Positions 7,686 through 15,774 of a stretch of DNA of 64,000 nucleotides are shown here, piece by piece. The notes beneath the pieces are model-generated. The model did not search any database. It had not been told where the DNA came from and was given only the letters and a program-made list of their open reading frames with translations. Position 1 is the stretch's first letter, and each line of letters starts with the position of its first letter. This stretch comes from Marinobacterium iners DSM 11526 (GTDB taxonomy: Bacteria > Pseudomonadota > Gammaproteobacteria > Pseudomonadales > Balneatricaceae), in assembly GCF_900107855.1 (NCBI RefSeq), contig NZ_FNRJ01000014.1, positions 1 through 64,000 of the forward strand, written 5' to 3'. Both the position numbers and the translations under genes were made by a program.

Positions 7686-9152
7686 TCAAACTCCGTTCGG
7701 CAGGCTAGACTCAGCTGGCAGTGTCAGTGAGAACACAGTGGCTGGTGGTTCCGTTTCGCGGTGGTAATTCAGCTTTCCGTTATGCAGTTGCATGATCTCA
7801 TGAACAAAACTCAGCCCCAGCCCACTGCCTTTGCTGCCATCTGTCCGGGGCAGACAGAAAAAGCGCTGGGTCAGTTTTTCTTCAGCAAAAGGCGGCACAC
7901 CGGGCCCGGAATCTTTTACGCTGATGTAAACAGAAGCATCGTTTTGTATGGCACCGATCAGTACAGCTGACTCCGGCGGTGAGAACTCTATGGCGTTCCG
8001 GATCAGGTTGCTCAGTGCATCCTGCAGCAGGGTAGTGTCGCCGGTGATGGACAAGGAAGGGGCACAGCTGTATTCAAGGCTGACTCTGTGCCGGCTGGCG
8101 TAGTCTTCAAGGCTCCGGCAGACTGCTGTGATCAGCTCTTTCAGTACAACTCTGTCGTGTCGTTCCAGGCTGCTCTGATATTCAATGGCGGCCAGTTTCA
8201 GCAAGCGCTCGATCAGCTCCTGCATCCTTGAACCCTGCTCAATAATATTATTGAGAAACTGATTGCGCCGAGCATCGGACATTGGTTCCTGCAACAGCTC
8301 TGCGGCACCACGGATACCGGCGATCGGGGCTTTCAGTTCGTGCGTCAGGCTCTGCACATAATCTGCCACATAGGATTTGCCATCCAGTGCGGCTTTCATG
8401 CTTTCAAGCGCTTTACCCACACGTCCAACTTCATTATGACCAAGCGCTGGCAGCACGGGGCGTTCGCCTCTGGAAACCCCTCTGGCATACTGTTCAAGGC
8501 GGTGCAAAGGCCGTGTAATCCAGAGGGTGATCACAAGACCGGTCAACAGCGTTGCCAGTGCAGCGACCAGTGAAATCCAGAGCAGGTTGGTGCTCAGGTG
8601 GCTGATAAAGCGGTTAATGTTGCGGGTGGGCTTTCCGGTGGACACCACACCGATAATATCACCGCGATACAGCACCGGGCTTGCGGCATAGAGCCGTTCG
8701 GTATCACTATTACCGGGCACATCGTCGCTGCTGCGGGCACCATAATGACCGCGCAGAGTCAGATAGACATCGCGCCACTGGGAATAATCGCGGCCGGTAT
8801 CGGTGTAATGGGAATCAAAAATCACGGTGCCTCTGGCATCGGTGATATACATTCTCAGATCAACTTCGGTTTTAAGCAGATCATAAATCTGTGCGTTTAG
8901 CGGCCTGCCGGCCAGCCCTGCAAAGAGCCGTTCAGCCAGATGTGTGTCGATCACGGTGCCACCGCTTTCGCTGAAGCTGACACCTTCATTCGCGATCAAA
9001 GTAGCCATCATTTCTGATATATCGACCAGAATCTCTTCCTGAGCTTCTTTATAACGGGGCTCCAGCTCATCGAGTACCCAGTAAACCACACTGCCAAGGC
9101 CTGTCAGCACTGAAAACAGAAACACCAGAATCAGGCGTGATCTCAGGCTCAT
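7686..9152 (-). CDS. creC: Sensor histidine kinase CreC
   Basis: A protein of 488 residues, close to the usual CreC length. TM1 spans about 7-27. The periplasmic sensor (30-187) includes MYITDARGTVIFDS, RDYSQWRDVYLTLRGHYGARS and AASPVLYRGDIIGVVSTGKP, all strongly CreC-like. TM2 spans about 190-212, followed by HAMP. The phosphoacceptor is H271 in SLTHELKAP, and the ATPase domain shows N386, the DSGPG G1 box at 414 and GSGLGLSF. In E. coli CreC phosphorylates CreB in response to carbon and envelope state. The start ATG overlaps the creB stop (ATGA), so the two are coupled. No creD gene is nearby. Confidence 0.88.
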   Translation of the reverse strand: MSLRSRLILVFLFSVLTGLGSVVYWVLDELEPRYKEAQEEILVDISEMMATLIANEGVSFSESGGTVIDTHLAERLFAGLAGRPLNAQIYDLLKTEVDLRMYITDARGTVIFDSHYTDTGRDYSQWRDVYLTLRGHYGARSSDDVPGNSDTERLYAASPVLYRGDIIGVVSTGKPTRNINRFISHLSTNLLWISLVAALATLLTGLVITLWITRPLHRLEQYARGVSRGERPVLPALGHNEVGRVGKALESMKAALDGKSYVADYVQSLTHELKAPIAGIRGAAELLQEPMSDARRNQFLNNIIEQGSRMQELIERLLKLAAIEYQSSLERHDRVVLKELITAVCRSLEDYASRHRVSLEYSCAPSLSITGDTTLLQDALSNLIRNAIEFSPPESAVLIGAIQNDASVYISVKDSGPGVPPFAEEKLTQRFFCLPRTDGSKGSGLGLSFVHEIMQLHNGKLNYHRETEPPATVFSLTLPAESSLPNGV

Positions 9153-9817
9153 GCATCCGCCTCAAAGCTGTAGCCAAGGCCACGGCGGGTTTTGAGCGGG
9201 TCGCAGTTTGCGCTGATGTCGCGGATTTTGCGCCGGAGGGTTTTGATGTGTGTATCGACAGTGCGGTCAAAGCTGCGTTCAGGCTCTTCCCACACCTGTT
9301 GCATCAACTGTTCACGGGAATAGATTCTACCGGGATTGCTCATCAGTAACAGTAGCAGGCGGTATTCATAGCGGCTCAGATCCAGCAAGATACCATTCAG
9401 CATGATTCTGGCGCCATCTGCATCGTGACTGAAGCCGGCAGAGCTGATATTCGCAGCTTCCTGAGGCTGACGCAGGCGAGCACGGATACGGGCCGTGAGT
9501 ACCCGGGGGCTGAAGGGTTTGGTGATGTAATCATCAGCGCCCAGTTCAAGGCCCAACACCTGGTCGATCTCTTCATGGCGGGAGGTCAGAAACACCACCG
9601 GCACAGAGGATGCCTGCCTGATGACCCGGCAGACATCAAATCCGCTCATATCGGGAAGGCCGATATCCAGCAGAACCAGCTCTATATTACCCTCGCTGAG
9701 TGCATCCAGAGCCTGCTGCCCGGTGGTGACCCAGATATTAACCATCCGTTCGGTTTCCAGAGCATAGCGTATGGTGTCAGCAATAGAGGGTTCATCCTCA
9801 ACAATCAGTACCGCCAT
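9149..9817 (-). CDS. creB: Response regulator CreB
   Basis: A 222-residue OmpR/PhoB-family regulator. The receiver domain has VEDEP at 6-10, phosphoacceptor D51 in LLDIGLPDMSG and K100 in YITKPF. The C-terminal winged helix has SRYEYRLLLLLMSNPGRIYS and RTVDTHIKTLRRK. ATG 9817 is chosen because AGAGGGA lies six bases upstream and the receiver fold starts immediately. It heads the creBC operon and is divergent from the vWA sortase-substrate gene, with a 228-base shared intergenic region containing a CreB-tag-like direct repeat. Confidence 0.88.
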   Translation of the reverse strand: MAVLIVEDEPSIADTIRYALETERMVNIWVTTGQQALDALSEGNIELVLLDIGLPDMSGFDVCRVIRQASSVPVVFLTSRHEEIDQVLGLELGADDYITKPFSPRVLTARIRARLRQPQEAANISSAGFSHDADGARIMLNGILLDLSRYEYRLLLLLMSNPGRIYSREQLMQQVWEEPERSFDRTVDTHIKTLRRKIRDISANCDPLKTRRGLGYSFEADA

Positions 9818-9975
9818 GGTGTTCCCTCTGTTAAAACGCCGGTCCATAAGTGGTGCAGAGGCCCACATTATCTTTGGCAGATCAGCGAGTGTAAAGCCGC
9901 TTACATTACCACCAGGGTGTGTGCCACCTGTGCCTGAATGTAACCTGGCGTTCTTATTTCACAGAAAAACAGGAC

Positions 9976-9991
9976 TCCACACTCACTTCAC
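9976..9991 (+). promoter_or_regulatory. CreB-tag-like direct repeat upstream of the sortase substrate gene
   Basis: TCCAC-ACTCAC-TTCAC matches the known cre tag TTCAC-N6-TTCAC at nine of ten defined bases. It reads toward the vWA gene, 55 bases before its start. A -10-like GATACT at 10013-10018 lies about 21 bases downstream, which would place the second half-site over the -35 region, as is usual for OmpR/PhoB-type activators. Confidence 0.5.
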
Positions 9992-10045
9992 ATTTTCCTC
10001 AAACAGAAAGCAGATACTCGCCTCATATTAATGAGGAGAAGAGCA

Positions 10046-12100
10046 ATGCATACATTTTCACACAAGGGCATTCGCCCACTGATTCTGGCCTGTCTGATGA
10101 TGGGGTGTGCACAGAATGCGGTAGCTGATGCGGTTACCCACGGTACCCTGGTATCCCGTGATGAGCAGGGGCAAAAACAGGATATGCCGCTGGTCAGCAC
10201 CCGTGTGGCCATGGAGATTACAGGTTCTGTACTGCGCGCTCAGGTGACCCAGGTATTCCATAACCCCACAGATAACTGGGCAGAGGCACTGTATCTGTTC
10301 CCTCTGCCCGGTGAGGCAGCCGTTGATCACCTGAAAATGCAGATAGGAGACCGCATTATCGAGGGTGATATTCAGGAAAAAGAGCAGGCCCGGGCAACCT
10401 ACGAGCAGGCAAAATCTCAGGGACAGAACGCCGCGCTCACCGAGCAGGACCGCCCCAACCTGTTTCACACATCCGTTGCCAATATTCCGCCGGGTGGCGA
10501 GGTCACCATCAGTATTGAGTACCAGCAGACACTGGTCTGGAAAGATGGCCGGTTCAGCGCCGGTTTTCCGCTGGCAATCACCCCACGTTATAACCCGGTA
10601 CAGCCCGGAGAAGTGCGCCGTGTGGTTGAGGGACTGGCAACCCTGAGCAGCGGCTGGCAGGTACTGCCGGGTGAGCGTAAAACCGTGATAGCCACAAGCG
10701 GCGATGACGACAACGCCGTCAGCCCTACTCCGGGACCGGTTGAGATCAGCCTTAGTCTGCAACCTGGATTCAGACTCAGCTCTTTGGACAGCCCTTCACA
10801 TCAGATCAGTCAGCAACAGACAGAAGATGGCCGCTACCTCATCAGCCTGCTGGCGGATGAGCCGGATGACTACCGTGATTTTGTTTTGAACTGGACACCG
10901 GTGGAAAGCGCCGAACCTTCGGCGGCGTTTTTCTCTGAGCAGCATGGGGATGAACACTATGGTCTGCTGATGCTTATGCCGCCTCAGGATCTGCACACAG
11001 CACGCTACAGCCGAGAAGTGGTCTTTGTGATTGATACGTCAGGTTCCATGGCCGGTACCTCAATTGAAGCCGCGCGCAGAGCGCTGCAGGCCGGTATAGA
11101 CGGGCTGGCATCTGATGACACGTTTAACGTGATTCAGTTTAACTCTTCAACCGATACACTCTTTAACCAGCCGGTTATAGCCGATATCCGGCGCCGTCAG
11201 CAGGCCGCCAGCTATATCAACTCACTGCAGGCAGGCGGTGGTACCGAAATGGCACCTGCACTGACTGCTGCACTGTCAGGCATACGCAGCAATGATGACA
11301 CTCCCAGATTGCGCCAGATCGTGTTTATCACCGATGGCAGTGTGTCCAACGAACAGCAATTGTTTGATCTGATCCGCAGCCGTCTCGATAACACCCGCCT
11401 GTTCACCGTGGGTATTGGCAGCGCACCCAACAGTTACTTTATGGAAGAGGCTGCAGTAGCCGGGCGAGGTACCTTTACGTATATTGCGTCTCCGTCTGAA
11501 TCTGAAAGCAGTATGCAAACGCTCTTCAGCAAGCTGGAAAAACCGGCCATGACCGATATCAGGATCGAAGGCGATGGGATTAAAGACCTGATGCCATCGG
11601 TAATTCCTGACCTTTACTCCGGTGAGCCGCTGGCGGTGTCGATGAAACTGGCAAACGGCACAGGCGAAGTCCGTATCAGTGGTCGTACCGGTGATGCCGC
11701 CTGGCAGGAAACACTGACACTGGCACCGGCGGATAATACCCGGGGTATCATGACAGACTGGGCCCAGCGTGCGGTGCAGGACTGGCGCCGTGGCTATCTC
11801 AGAGGTGTCAGCGAAGAACAGATCCGTTCTGAAATCATTGCGCTGGGTCTTCAATATCACCTGGTTACGCCATACACCAGCCTGGTTGCCGTTGATAAAA
11901 CACCTGTCCGTCCTGAACAGGAAGGGAGCGAAACGCTGGTGGTGCCTGCAGCCAAACCCCACGGCCTTGATCTGGGGATGGCCCAGGGCGCTACCGGGTA
12001 TCAGCTGCCCCTCGCCGGAGGACTTGCCGCCCTGCTGGCAGCACTTTCCGTCATGATTGTGGAGCGGCGCAGAAAGTCCGGTTCAAGGTGGTGTGCATGA
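10046..12100 (+). CDS. VIT and vWA domain protein, probable sortase substrate
   Basis: A protein of 684 residues. The signal region (IRPLILACLMMGCAQNAVADA) ends near residue 28. A VIT domain follows, from about 40 to 165 (VTQVFHNPTDNWAEALYLFPLP; EKEQARATYEQAK). The vWA domain (about 325-490) has an intact MIDAS start DTSGSMAG and VFITDGSVSNE. The C terminus has QLPLAGG, a hydrophobic stretch and ERRRKS, the layout of a sorting signal. Such proteins are usually the only target of the adjacent class GN sortase in marine proteobacteria. ATG 10046 is preferred to 10031 because GAGGAGAA sits just before it. The stop overlaps the sortase start (ATGA). Confidence 0.85.
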   Translation: MHTFSHKGIRPLILACLMMGCAQNAVADAVTHGTLVSRDEQGQKQDMPLVSTRVAMEITGSVLRAQVTQVFHNPTDNWAEALYLFPLPGEAAVDHLKMQIGDRIIEGDIQEKEQARATYEQAKSQGQNAALTEQDRPNLFHTSVANIPPGGEVTISIEYQQTLVWKDGRFSAGFPLAITPRYNPVQPGEVRRVVEGLATLSSGWQVLPGERKTVIATSGDDDNAVSPTPGPVEISLSLQPGFRLSSLDSPSHQISQQQTEDGRYLISLLADEPDDYRDFVLNWTPVESAEPSAAFFSEQHGDEHYGLLMLMPPQDLHTARYSREVVFVIDTSGSMAGTSIEAARRALQAGIDGLASDDTFNVIQFNSSTDTLFNQPVIADIRRRQQAASYINSLQAGGGTEMAPALTAALSGIRSNDDTPRLRQIVFITDGSVSNEQQLFDLIRSRLDNTRLFTVGIGSAPNSYFMEEAAVAGRGTFTYIASPSESESSMQTLFSKLEKPAMTDIRIEGDGIKDLMPSVIPDLYSGEPLAVSMKLANGTGEVRISGRTGDAAWQETLTLAPADNTRGIMTDWAQRAVQDWRRGYLRGVSEEQIRSEIIALGLQYHLVTPYTSLVAVDKTPVRPEQEGSETLVVPAAKPHGLDLGMAQGATGYQLPLAGGLAALLAALSVMIVERRRKSGSRWCA

Positions 12101-12684
12101 CCCTCAGCATCCGTAACCTCATACTGGCAGCCCTTGTGGCTGCTGGTCTGATCCTCACCTCAACAGCCCTGTGGATTCCTGTAAAAGCCCGGTTGGCGCA
12201 ATGGCTGCTGGCCGATGCCTGGGCCGAAAGTCTGGACAGCGGTACAGCAGTAAAACCCTGGCCCTGGGCCGACCACTGGCCGGTTGCGCGTCTGAGCGTG
12301 CCTGATATGGACATTGATCAGATTGTACTGGCCGGAGACAGTGGCAGCTCGCTGGCTTTTGGTCCCGGTGAAAATATGCAGGCACATGCGATGACCCATG
12401 CCGCACGGATTATCAGCGGACACAGAGATACCCACTTCAGCTTCTTGAGGAATATACAACCAGGCCAGACGCTGATGCTCAGCGACCATAACGGAAATGT
12501 GACATACCAGGTTGATCAGATTCAGGTGGTGGATTCGGCCGTTACCCGGCTGACGCCCACTGCCTTTCCAGATGGACTGATACTGGTGACCTGCTATCCT
12601 TTTGATGCGCTCACCGCAGGAGGAACTCAGCGGCTGGTTGTGATGGCCTCTGCTGTTGAGCCTGAGAAGCCCCCTGCATACTGA
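12097..12684 (+). CDS. Class GN sortase
   Basis: A protein of 195 residues. An N-terminal anchor lies at about 6-26 and the sortase fold follows. Catalytic residues are visible as His in ISGHRDTH, Cys in LVTCYPF and Arg in TQRLVV, all in the usual order. Sortases cut at a C-terminal motif and transfer the protein to an amine; the Gram-negative acceptor for this class is not established. The only apparent target is the vWA protein whose stop codon it overlaps by four bases. Start ATG 12097 is chosen for that coupling; in-frame GTG codons at 12088 and 12091 are alternatives. Confidence 0.88.
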   Translation: MTLSIRNLILAALVAAGLILTSTALWIPVKARLAQWLLADAWAESLDSGTAVKPWPWADHWPVARLSVPDMDIDQIVLAGDSGSSLAFGPGENMQAHAMTHAARIISGHRDTHFSFLRNIQPGQTLMLSDHNGNVTYQVDQIQVVDSAVTRLTPTAFPDGLILVTCYPFDALTAGGTQRLVVMASAVEPEKPPAY

Positions 12685-12838
12685 GTAAAAGCATAATGTT
12701 CATCATATTGATCAGTGCTCAATACCTTCTGTGTGAGGCTGACTAGGAGGCCTAAGATCGATTTGATGTGGAATGCTTTTGGTATGCGCCAATCACCAAA
12801 TTTTGATGATGAGGGAAATTGAGCGCCTCGGGACTGAA

Positions 12839-12939
12839 TGTTAACAAGTCGCAGCAGTACGCGGCCGATAGCCGCCGGACGTCCTTTCCATGGTTCCTTC
12901 GTAGCCCTTCCAAGGTCACCGCTGTGTTCAGCGTTAATG
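12839..12939 (+). repeat. attC-like site, long form
   Basis: GTTAACAAG at the 5' side and GTTAATG at 12933-12939 are about 100 bp apart. CGCAGCAG and CCGCTGTG near the ends are roughly complementary. It shares GTAC-CGGCCGAT-G-CGCCG with the site at 18094-18150, so the two are related. Confidence 0.55.
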
Positions 12940-13193
12940 ATAATACTGAACGGCTTGTATACTAGGTTAGGTTAACAACCCAGCTAACATTTGCTTCGGG
13001 CCACCTCTTGTAATCCCGGCTATGGGGCGGTCCAGCGCACAGAGAGGAACTTCACAAGAGTCATCCAATCGTTTCGAGCGCCGAGCACCTGTGGAAAAGT
13101 CAACCTGACTTTTTGTGATTTTATACAGTGTATTGATGGCAACATGCTCTCCGCGCTCACTTTATCGCGTACCGGTGCTCATTTGCGACTGGT

Positions 13194-13400
13194 AACAGGC
13201 TGAAAAATCGTTCACTATCAGAGGACTATGGACTGGCCGTTGCAGGATACTGCGCACGGCAAAGCTGCAAAATGCGCAAGCTCGTTTTCACCGGAGGAGA
13301 ATGACTGTGGTATCTCGACTTATCCTTTCTCTTCATATGCTTACAACAGCTCTCCAGTCTGCGACTGAGAGCAAATATGCGCATGTGCAGTATTAATAAT
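13194..13400. repeat. Imperfect long repeat, copy 2 (partner at 1-206)
   Basis: This copy opens AACAGGC and runs to a GTTAGGC at about 13400, so it is framed by attC-type boxes and directly precedes a cassette gene start. Matches to copy 1 run along its whole length with scattered changes. It may be an ORF-less cassette or an unusually long attC relative. Confidence 0.75.
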
Positions 13401-13417
13401 GTTAGGCAATCATAAGT

Positions 13418-13960
13418 ATGGAAACATGGGTGCAAGTAGTTGAGTTGGTAGTCTGGCCATTCACGATAGTCGTGGTGGTTGGCTTGCTGCGTGCACCTTT
13501 GTCAAAACTGGTGCCAACGCTTAAGAGGCTTAAATACAAAGATTTGGAGCTTGAGTTCGAACGGGAAGCGAGCAAGATTCTTGCTGAGGTAGAACGTGAT
13601 CTGCCAGAGCCTAAACGCTCAGATAATGTGGAAGAACGCGGTCCTGACACTCCGAGATTTAGTCGCATAGCGACTGTGCCTACGGACTTAGTTATGTGCT
13701 CGTGGAGCGAGCTTGAGAGCGTTATCCGTGATCTCGTTGGTATAAGTGCATACGAGGAGACAAGTGTGCGCTCGTTGGTGGATCTTCTTGCCAAATCTGG
13801 AAGAGTCAGCGACGAAACAATCAGAGCAATTTTAGACTTGGCCGCTTTACGTAATCGTGTTGCTCATGCGGAGTCAGAAGTAATTTCAGCCGGTATGGCT
13901 CATTCGTATGCCAATTCAGTACGGAGAGTCAAAGCGGGACTGGGCGGCATCGATGCCTAA
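13418..13960 (+). CDS. Membrane-anchored protein with HEPN-like C terminus (cassette gene)
   Basis: A protein of 180 residues. Residues 6-24 (QVVELVVWPFTIVVVVGLL) form one membrane anchor. A basic and charged linker, probably coiled (LKYKDLELEFEREASKILAEVE), follows. The C-terminal helical part ends LAALRNRVAHAESEVISAG; RNRVAH fits the R-x(4-6)-H motif of HEPN RNases and related DUF4145-like domains. HEPN is my inference from that motif and the helical context. There is no ribosome binding site before ATG 13418, as in several cassettes here. Its neighbours on both sides are attC-type sequences. Confidence 0.65.
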   Translation: METWVQVVELVVWPFTIVVVVGLLRAPLSKLVPTLKRLKYKDLELEFEREASKILAEVERDLPEPKRSDNVEERGPDTPRFSRIATVPTDLVMCSWSELESVIRDLVGISAYEETSVRSLVDLLAKSGRVSDETIRAILDLAALRNRVAHAESEVISAGMAHSYANSVRRVKAGLGGIDA

Positions 13961-14038
13961 CCAATACAATCACGGCGACGGTTACTGCATTGCGGCTGCG
14001 CCTCCATTCCGTAACCGCGCGTGTTGCCGGCGTTATAC
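13955..14038 (+). repeat. attC site
   Basis: Runs from GCCTAAC to GTTATAC, 84 bp. CGGCGACGGTTAC on the left and GTAACCGCGCG on the right form the stem, and ATTGCGGCTGCGCCTCC is the loop-proximal part. Confidence 0.75.
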
Positions 14039-14061
14039 ATTTCCGTAAGCTGGAGAAATCA

Positions 14062-14496
14062 GTGAAACCAATCTACGACACTAATAATATTTTCGCGAAG
14101 ATCATTGCTGGAGAGGCCCCCTGTGTAAAGGTCTATGAGGATGATTTAACGCTCGCATTCATGGATATAATGCCGCAGAAGGATGGTCACGTATTAGTAG
14201 TACCCAAGGAACAAGCGGTCACAATTTACGATCTGTCTGCAGAAGCTGCTCAAGCATGCATGCTAACCGTTCAGAAAATAGGTAAAGCTCTCGAGCGCGC
14301 TATGGGGGTGACTGGGTCAACCATATTCCAGCACAATGGCTCTTCTGCCGGTCAAACTGTGGGGCATTTTCATTTTCATGTTTTTCCAGGTCCTTTGTTG
14401 GTGATAAAAGACCATGGCGTGCAGTTTGAAGAGGTTGGGAAGCTTGAAGAGATAGCTGCGTTAATCATTGCACAATTAGAAAGTCCACATGCATAA
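14062..14496 (+). CDS. HIT family hydrolase (cassette gene)
   Basis: A protein of 144 residues. The core HIT motif is GHFHFHVFP (H-x-H-x-H) near residue 102, after the usual NNIFAKIIAGEAPCVKVYED opening and VLVVPKEQ. HIT proteins hydrolyse or transfer nucleotides from dinucleotide or nucleotidyl substrates; this sequence does not show which. It has no frameshift or loss of the catalytic histidines. GTG 14062 is chosen because TGGAGA precedes it and the upstream frame is attC. A generic HINT-like housekeeping gene would not normally sit between attC sites, so I read it as captured cassette cargo. Confidence 0.88.
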   Translation: MKPIYDTNNIFAKIIAGEAPCVKVYEDDLTLAFMDIMPQKDGHVLVVPKEQAVTIYDLSAEAAQACMLTVQKIGKALERAMGVTGSTIFQHNGSSAGQTVGHFHFHVFPGPLLVIKDHGVQFEEVGKLEEIAALIIAQLESPHA

Positions 14497-14574
14497 AAAA
14501 TGCAGGCACAGCGACGCCCACTGCATTGCGCCTCCGGCTCCATTTCGTGGGCACGCGTGCTGCAAGCGTTATGA
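14489..14574 (+). repeat. attC site with degenerate first box
   Basis: The 5' box reads GCATAAAA in place of an AAC type; the 3' box is GTTATGA. GCACAGCGACGCCCAC and GTGGGCACGCGTGC pair across a GC-rich centre. It resembles the site at 13955. Confidence 0.65.
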
Positions 14575-14589
14575 CTTCAGGGAGGGGGC

Positions 14590-14991
14590 GTGGGTACTTT
14601 AGTAACCGTAGCAAGATTTTCTTTTCCGCATGAGGCCAATATAGCTAAAGGGCTATTAGAAAGTGAGGGAATTCCTTCATTCGTAGCGGATGAACATACC
14701 GTCAATATGCAGTGGCTTTACTCTAATGCAATGGGTGGTGTAAGGCTTCAAGTACCATGTGAATTTTCAGTGAGTGCGCTCGATATTCTGAAAGAGGATT
14801 TTTCTGATAGCGTCAACTCTGAGTTTGATATGCCTATTGAAAAATGTCCTCAATGTGAATCTTTGGATGTCGAGAATTATACAAAAGGTAAAAGAAGTGC
14901 ATTTTTAGTTTTCATATTTTTAGGCTTTCCATTATTCTTCTATAAACATGGCTTAAGATGTAAGAAATGTGGATATTTCTGGAAAACATAA
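14590..14991 (+). CDS. DUF2007 domain protein with C-terminal zinc ribbon
   Basis: A protein of 133 residues. Residues 1-70 match DUF2007: LVTVARFSFPHEANIAKGLL, ESEGIPSFVADEHTVNMQWL and GGVRLQVP. The family was once labelled putative signal transducer; its function is unknown. The C-terminal part has CPQC and CKKC pairs (about residues 85 and 124) that could bind one zinc, separated by a hydrophobic stretch (FLVFIFLGFPLFFY) that may insert in the membrane. GTG 14590 follows a strong GGAGGGGG site. The 190 bases after the stop hold no clear gene, only AT-rich DNA with a weak attC-like beginning. Confidence 0.8.
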   Translation: MGTLVTVARFSFPHEANIAKGLLESEGIPSFVADEHTVNMQWLYSNAMGGVRLQVPCEFSVSALDILKEDFSDSVNSEFDMPIEKCPQCESLDVENYTKGKRSAFLVFIFLGFPLFFYKHGLRCKKCGYFWKT

Positions 14992-15182
14992 AAAAACATT
15001 GAAAACGTTGAAAAACGTTCGTTTCACTCACTGGGACCTACTAGTAAAAAAATCACTGTAAGAATTAAATCAGATAGTAGTTTATAATTTTCCAGAGAAG
15101 TTATTTGCTATTTATTCTGAGGCCAATGGAACAACGCGCCGGCTGTTTTTAAATGTTAGCTTTTCAGAAGGATTAGAGAGAG

Positions 15183-15527
15183 ATGTATGTCATTGTGCTA
15201 CTTCTCATGTCCCTAGGAATGGGGGCTGACGAAATTATCATGAATGCAAAGGGTGAAGTGGTCTCTGATTTAACCCAGACACTTTGGGCATTTATGTTCT
15301 TTATACTATCCACAATGTGGTCTGCTCAAGATTCAAAAGCCCGAAATATTCACCGACCATTTGACTTTGGGTTTCTTATTTACATTCTATGGCCTATTTC
15401 TTTCCCAGCATATCTAATTGCAACACGAGGTGTGGAAGGCATTATTACGTTTCTTGGATTCCTGGCGATTTGGTGTGGGCCGTGGCTTTTAGGACTTGTT
15501 TCTTACGTCTATATATATTCAGGCTGA
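15183..15527 (+). CDS. Small hypothetical membrane protein (cassette gene)
   Basis: A protein of 114 residues with hydrophobic segments near 1-14, 31-46, 62-80 and 87-112. The first may be a signal anchor (MYVIVLLLMSLGMGADE). No family is recognised. GGATTAGAGAG precedes ATG 15183. GTTAGCT at 15156-15162 could be the 3' box of a badly decayed attC before it, and GCTAAC overlaps its stop as the 5' box of the next one. Confidence 0.6.
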   Translation: MYVIVLLLMSLGMGADEIIMNAKGEVVSDLTQTLWAFMFFILSTMWSAQDSKARNIHRPFDFGFLIYILWPISFPAYLIATRGVEGIITFLGFLAIWCGPWLLGLVSYVYIYSG

Positions 15528-15576
15528 AAGCTAACAAAGAATTTCATTCGCACACAAGTGGGCTGGGACCTCCGTC
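15527..15576 (+). repeat. 5' half of an attC site
   Basis: AAGCTAACAAAG starts at the stop codon of the previous gene, followed by GGGCTGGGACCTCCGTCTC. The latter matches the centre of the sites at 2957 and 3340. The 3' half with GTT is missing, so a deletion has occurred here. Confidence 0.45.
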
Positions 15577-15592
15577 TCTATGCGGATCCGAT

Positions 15593-15730
15593 CTAACCGA
15601 TGATTTTGGTTTAGGTCCTCTATGGCTACTCATCGTTCTCCCGGGAAACATAATTGTAGGGGCTATTAGTTCATGGGTAACATTGATAGCCTTAAAAGAA
15701 GAGAGCGGTAGTGATAATGAAAATACATAA
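15593..15730 (+). pseudogene. 3' end of a small membrane-protein cassette gene
   Basis: An open frame ending SGSDNENT encodes a plausible membrane helix (LWLLIVLPGNIIVGAISSWV) with a charged tail. It has no ATG, GTG or TTG before that helix and its left end abuts a broken attC, so I read it as a gene whose 5' end was deleted together with the attC right half. Confidence 0.35.
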
Positions 15731-15768
15731 CCAGGCGTTCAAAATCGTTCGCCTCGCTCACAGGGAAG
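15724..15768 (+). repeat. 5' half of an attC-like site
   Basis: ACATAAC, then CAGGCGTTCAAAATCG and TTCGCCTCGCTCACAGGG, looks like the left half of a common attC type. There is no matching right half before the DUF6624 gene. Confidence 0.4.
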
Positions 15769-15774
15769 AAGCCC

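Larger units (their letters stand above)
12685..13417. other. Non-coding block joining the sortase locus to the second cassette block
   Basis: No credible gene lies here. It holds an 18-codon remnant (12766-12822, MWNAFGMRQ to DDEGN) just before an attC-like site at 12839-12939, then about 250 bp of unexplained DNA with a LexA-like TTGT-N8-ACAG at 13113-13128, then the second copy of the long repeat. The sortase gene has no obvious terminator. I read the block as decayed cassette DNA. Confidence 0.55.

Noticed and set aside
13113-13128. LexA-like TTGT-N8-ACAG
   Set aside because: One base off the CTGT-N8-ACAG core and not placed before a gene. Such matches are expected by chance in this much DNA.
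12991-13203. Open frame of 70 codons in the gap after the sortase
   Set aside because: It has no ribosome binding site and no recognisable fold, and it ends at the edge of the long repeat. I keep the region as non-coding.
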